Shown piece by piece: positions 5,393 through 5,942 of a stretch of DNA of 5,942 nt (position 1 is its first letter; every line of letters starts with the position of its first letter). The notes beneath the pieces were generated by a model, which made no database searches, was not told where the DNA came from, and was given only the letters and a program-made list of their open reading frames with translations. This DNA is from an uncultured Eubacteriales bacterium (GTDB lineage: Bacteria; Bacillota; Clostridia; Christensenellales; CAG-138): contig UQOG01000119.1 in NCBI GenBank assembly GCA_900542615.1, forward strand, positions 1-5,942. Direction: 5' to 3'. The position numbers were made by a program, and so were the translations under genes.

Positions 5393-5860
5393 ATGGAAAA
5401 GAAAGCACCGCCGCGAAAGGGCTGGCTGCGGGCAGCCGCCCTGGCCAAGGGAGCGGCCCGGCTAAGCTACGCCGGCGCCCTAGTGGGCAGTTTATTAAAC
5501 CTATTAAACCTGCGGTATATGCAAAGCGTGGCAGCGCCAAGCTATACCGGCCAGCTGCACGGGCTGCTAAGCGCGCTGTACTCTATCTTCCTGCTGTTCC
5601 TGCCCCTGATGGCTGTAGTGCTCAGCGGCGACCTGCTGGCGGCCTATTGCCGGATGCGGGGGGAAACCGGCCGGGACTGCTCTTTGGGGGACTATCTCGG
5701 CAGCCCGGAGGGCTGGACGGAGCTGCGGTCCCTGGCGGGCAAAACGCTGGCTACCTACCTGCTGCCGCTGCTGGTCTGCGGGCTGCTGATGCTGCTGGCC
5801 CTGGTGCCGGGCATACTCCAGCCCATGGTGGACATCTGGCGGGACTCCTGGCGTCCGTAA
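5393..5860 (+). CDS. Small three-helix membrane protein, unknown family
   Basis: The 155-aa product is not a family I recognise. A basic N-terminus (MEKKAPPRKGWLR) is followed by three hydrophobic stretches at about residues 26-43, 57-84 and 118-143. A short polar loop CRMRGETGRDCSLGDYLGSP (86-105) lies between the second and third. The third is rich in Leu and Pro. I chose the ATG at 5393 because GGGAGG (5379-5384) lies 8 nt upstream; a GTG at 5384 would fall inside that site. The ribosome site is 3 nt past the stop of the upstream decayed gene. The coding sequence is as GC-rich as the par and yqe genes, unlike the gene before it. A strong terminator follows 41 nt after the stop, so it forms the end of a unit whose first gene is dead. 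No function can be assigned. Confidence 0.75.
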   Translation: MEKKAPPRKGWLRAAALAKGAARLSYAGALVGSLLNLLNLRYMQSVAAPSYTGQLHGLLSALYSIFLLFLPLMAVVLSGDLLAAYCRMRGETGRDCSLGDYLGSPEGWTELRSLAGKTLATYLLPLLVCGLLMLLALVPGILQPMVDIWRDSWRP

Positions 5861-5901
5861 GGGGCCGGCGGGGGGCGGCAGGCGCGCGCAGCGCGCACAA
5901 C

Positions 5902-5942
5902 GCAGGGGCGGGGGCCCTTGGCCCCCGCCCCTGCTTTGGTTT
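5902..5942 (+). terminator. Intrinsic terminator after the membrane-protein gene
   Basis: A perfect 15-bp GC-rich stem (5902-5916 with 5920-5934, loop CTT) is followed by TTTGGTTT up to the window end. The T-tract is broken by GG, but the very stable stem and its position after the 5860 stop support termination of rightward transcription. Confidence 0.8.

Overview
The window looks like a stretch of chromosome from a high-GC, low-branching Firmicute (Clostridia, probably Oscillospiraceae-like), close to the replication origin. The basis is a Soj/Spo0J-type parA-parB pair, three 16-bp sites matching the Bacillus/Clostridium parS consensus, strong GGAGG-type ribosome binding sites, and the clostridial yqeB/yqeC selenium-molybdenum hydroxylase accessory genes. 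The genus is inference.

Left two thirds (about 37-3984, all minus strand): an apparent transcription unit runs leftwards from a promoter at 3956-3984 through parA (3915-3133), parB (3117-2263), a stand-alone ModE-type DNA-binding protein (2255-1902) and yqeC (1905-1201). The genes are 15 nt, 7 nt and -4 nt apart. A 275-nt, hairpin-rich gap (1200-926) separates yqeC from yqeB (925-131), and a strong intrinsic terminator at 76-37 closes the unit. ParA and ParB act with parS in chromosome segregation and SMC loading. YqeB, YqeC and the ModE-like regulator point to maturation or control of a selenium-dependent molybdenum hydroxylase whose structural genes are not in the window. One parS lies inside the yqeC coding sequence and two lie just upstream of the parA promoter.

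Right third (about 4058-5942, plus strand): an AT-rich intergenic stretch leads into the remains of a secreted-protein gene of unknown function (about 4330-5375). This gene has no clear start codon, one in-frame TGA and two single-base frameshifts. A 199-bp MITE-like element (4984-5182), with 15-bp imperfect terminal inverted repeats and an AATT target duplication, also interrupts it. Removing the element plus one AATT copy rejoins the frame exactly. Only 17 nt after the dead gene's stop, a high-GC gene for a small three-helix membrane protein (5393-5860) begins; it ends at a 15-bp terminator hairpin (5902-5942).

The clearest unusual points are the parS site embedded in yqeC codons, the reconstructable MITE insertion into a decaying secreted-protein gene, the heavily structured yqeB leader, and a recurring class of C(GNA)G mini-hairpins. 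I found no CRISPR array, no rRNA or tRNA, and no clearly new multi-gene defence or mobile system.
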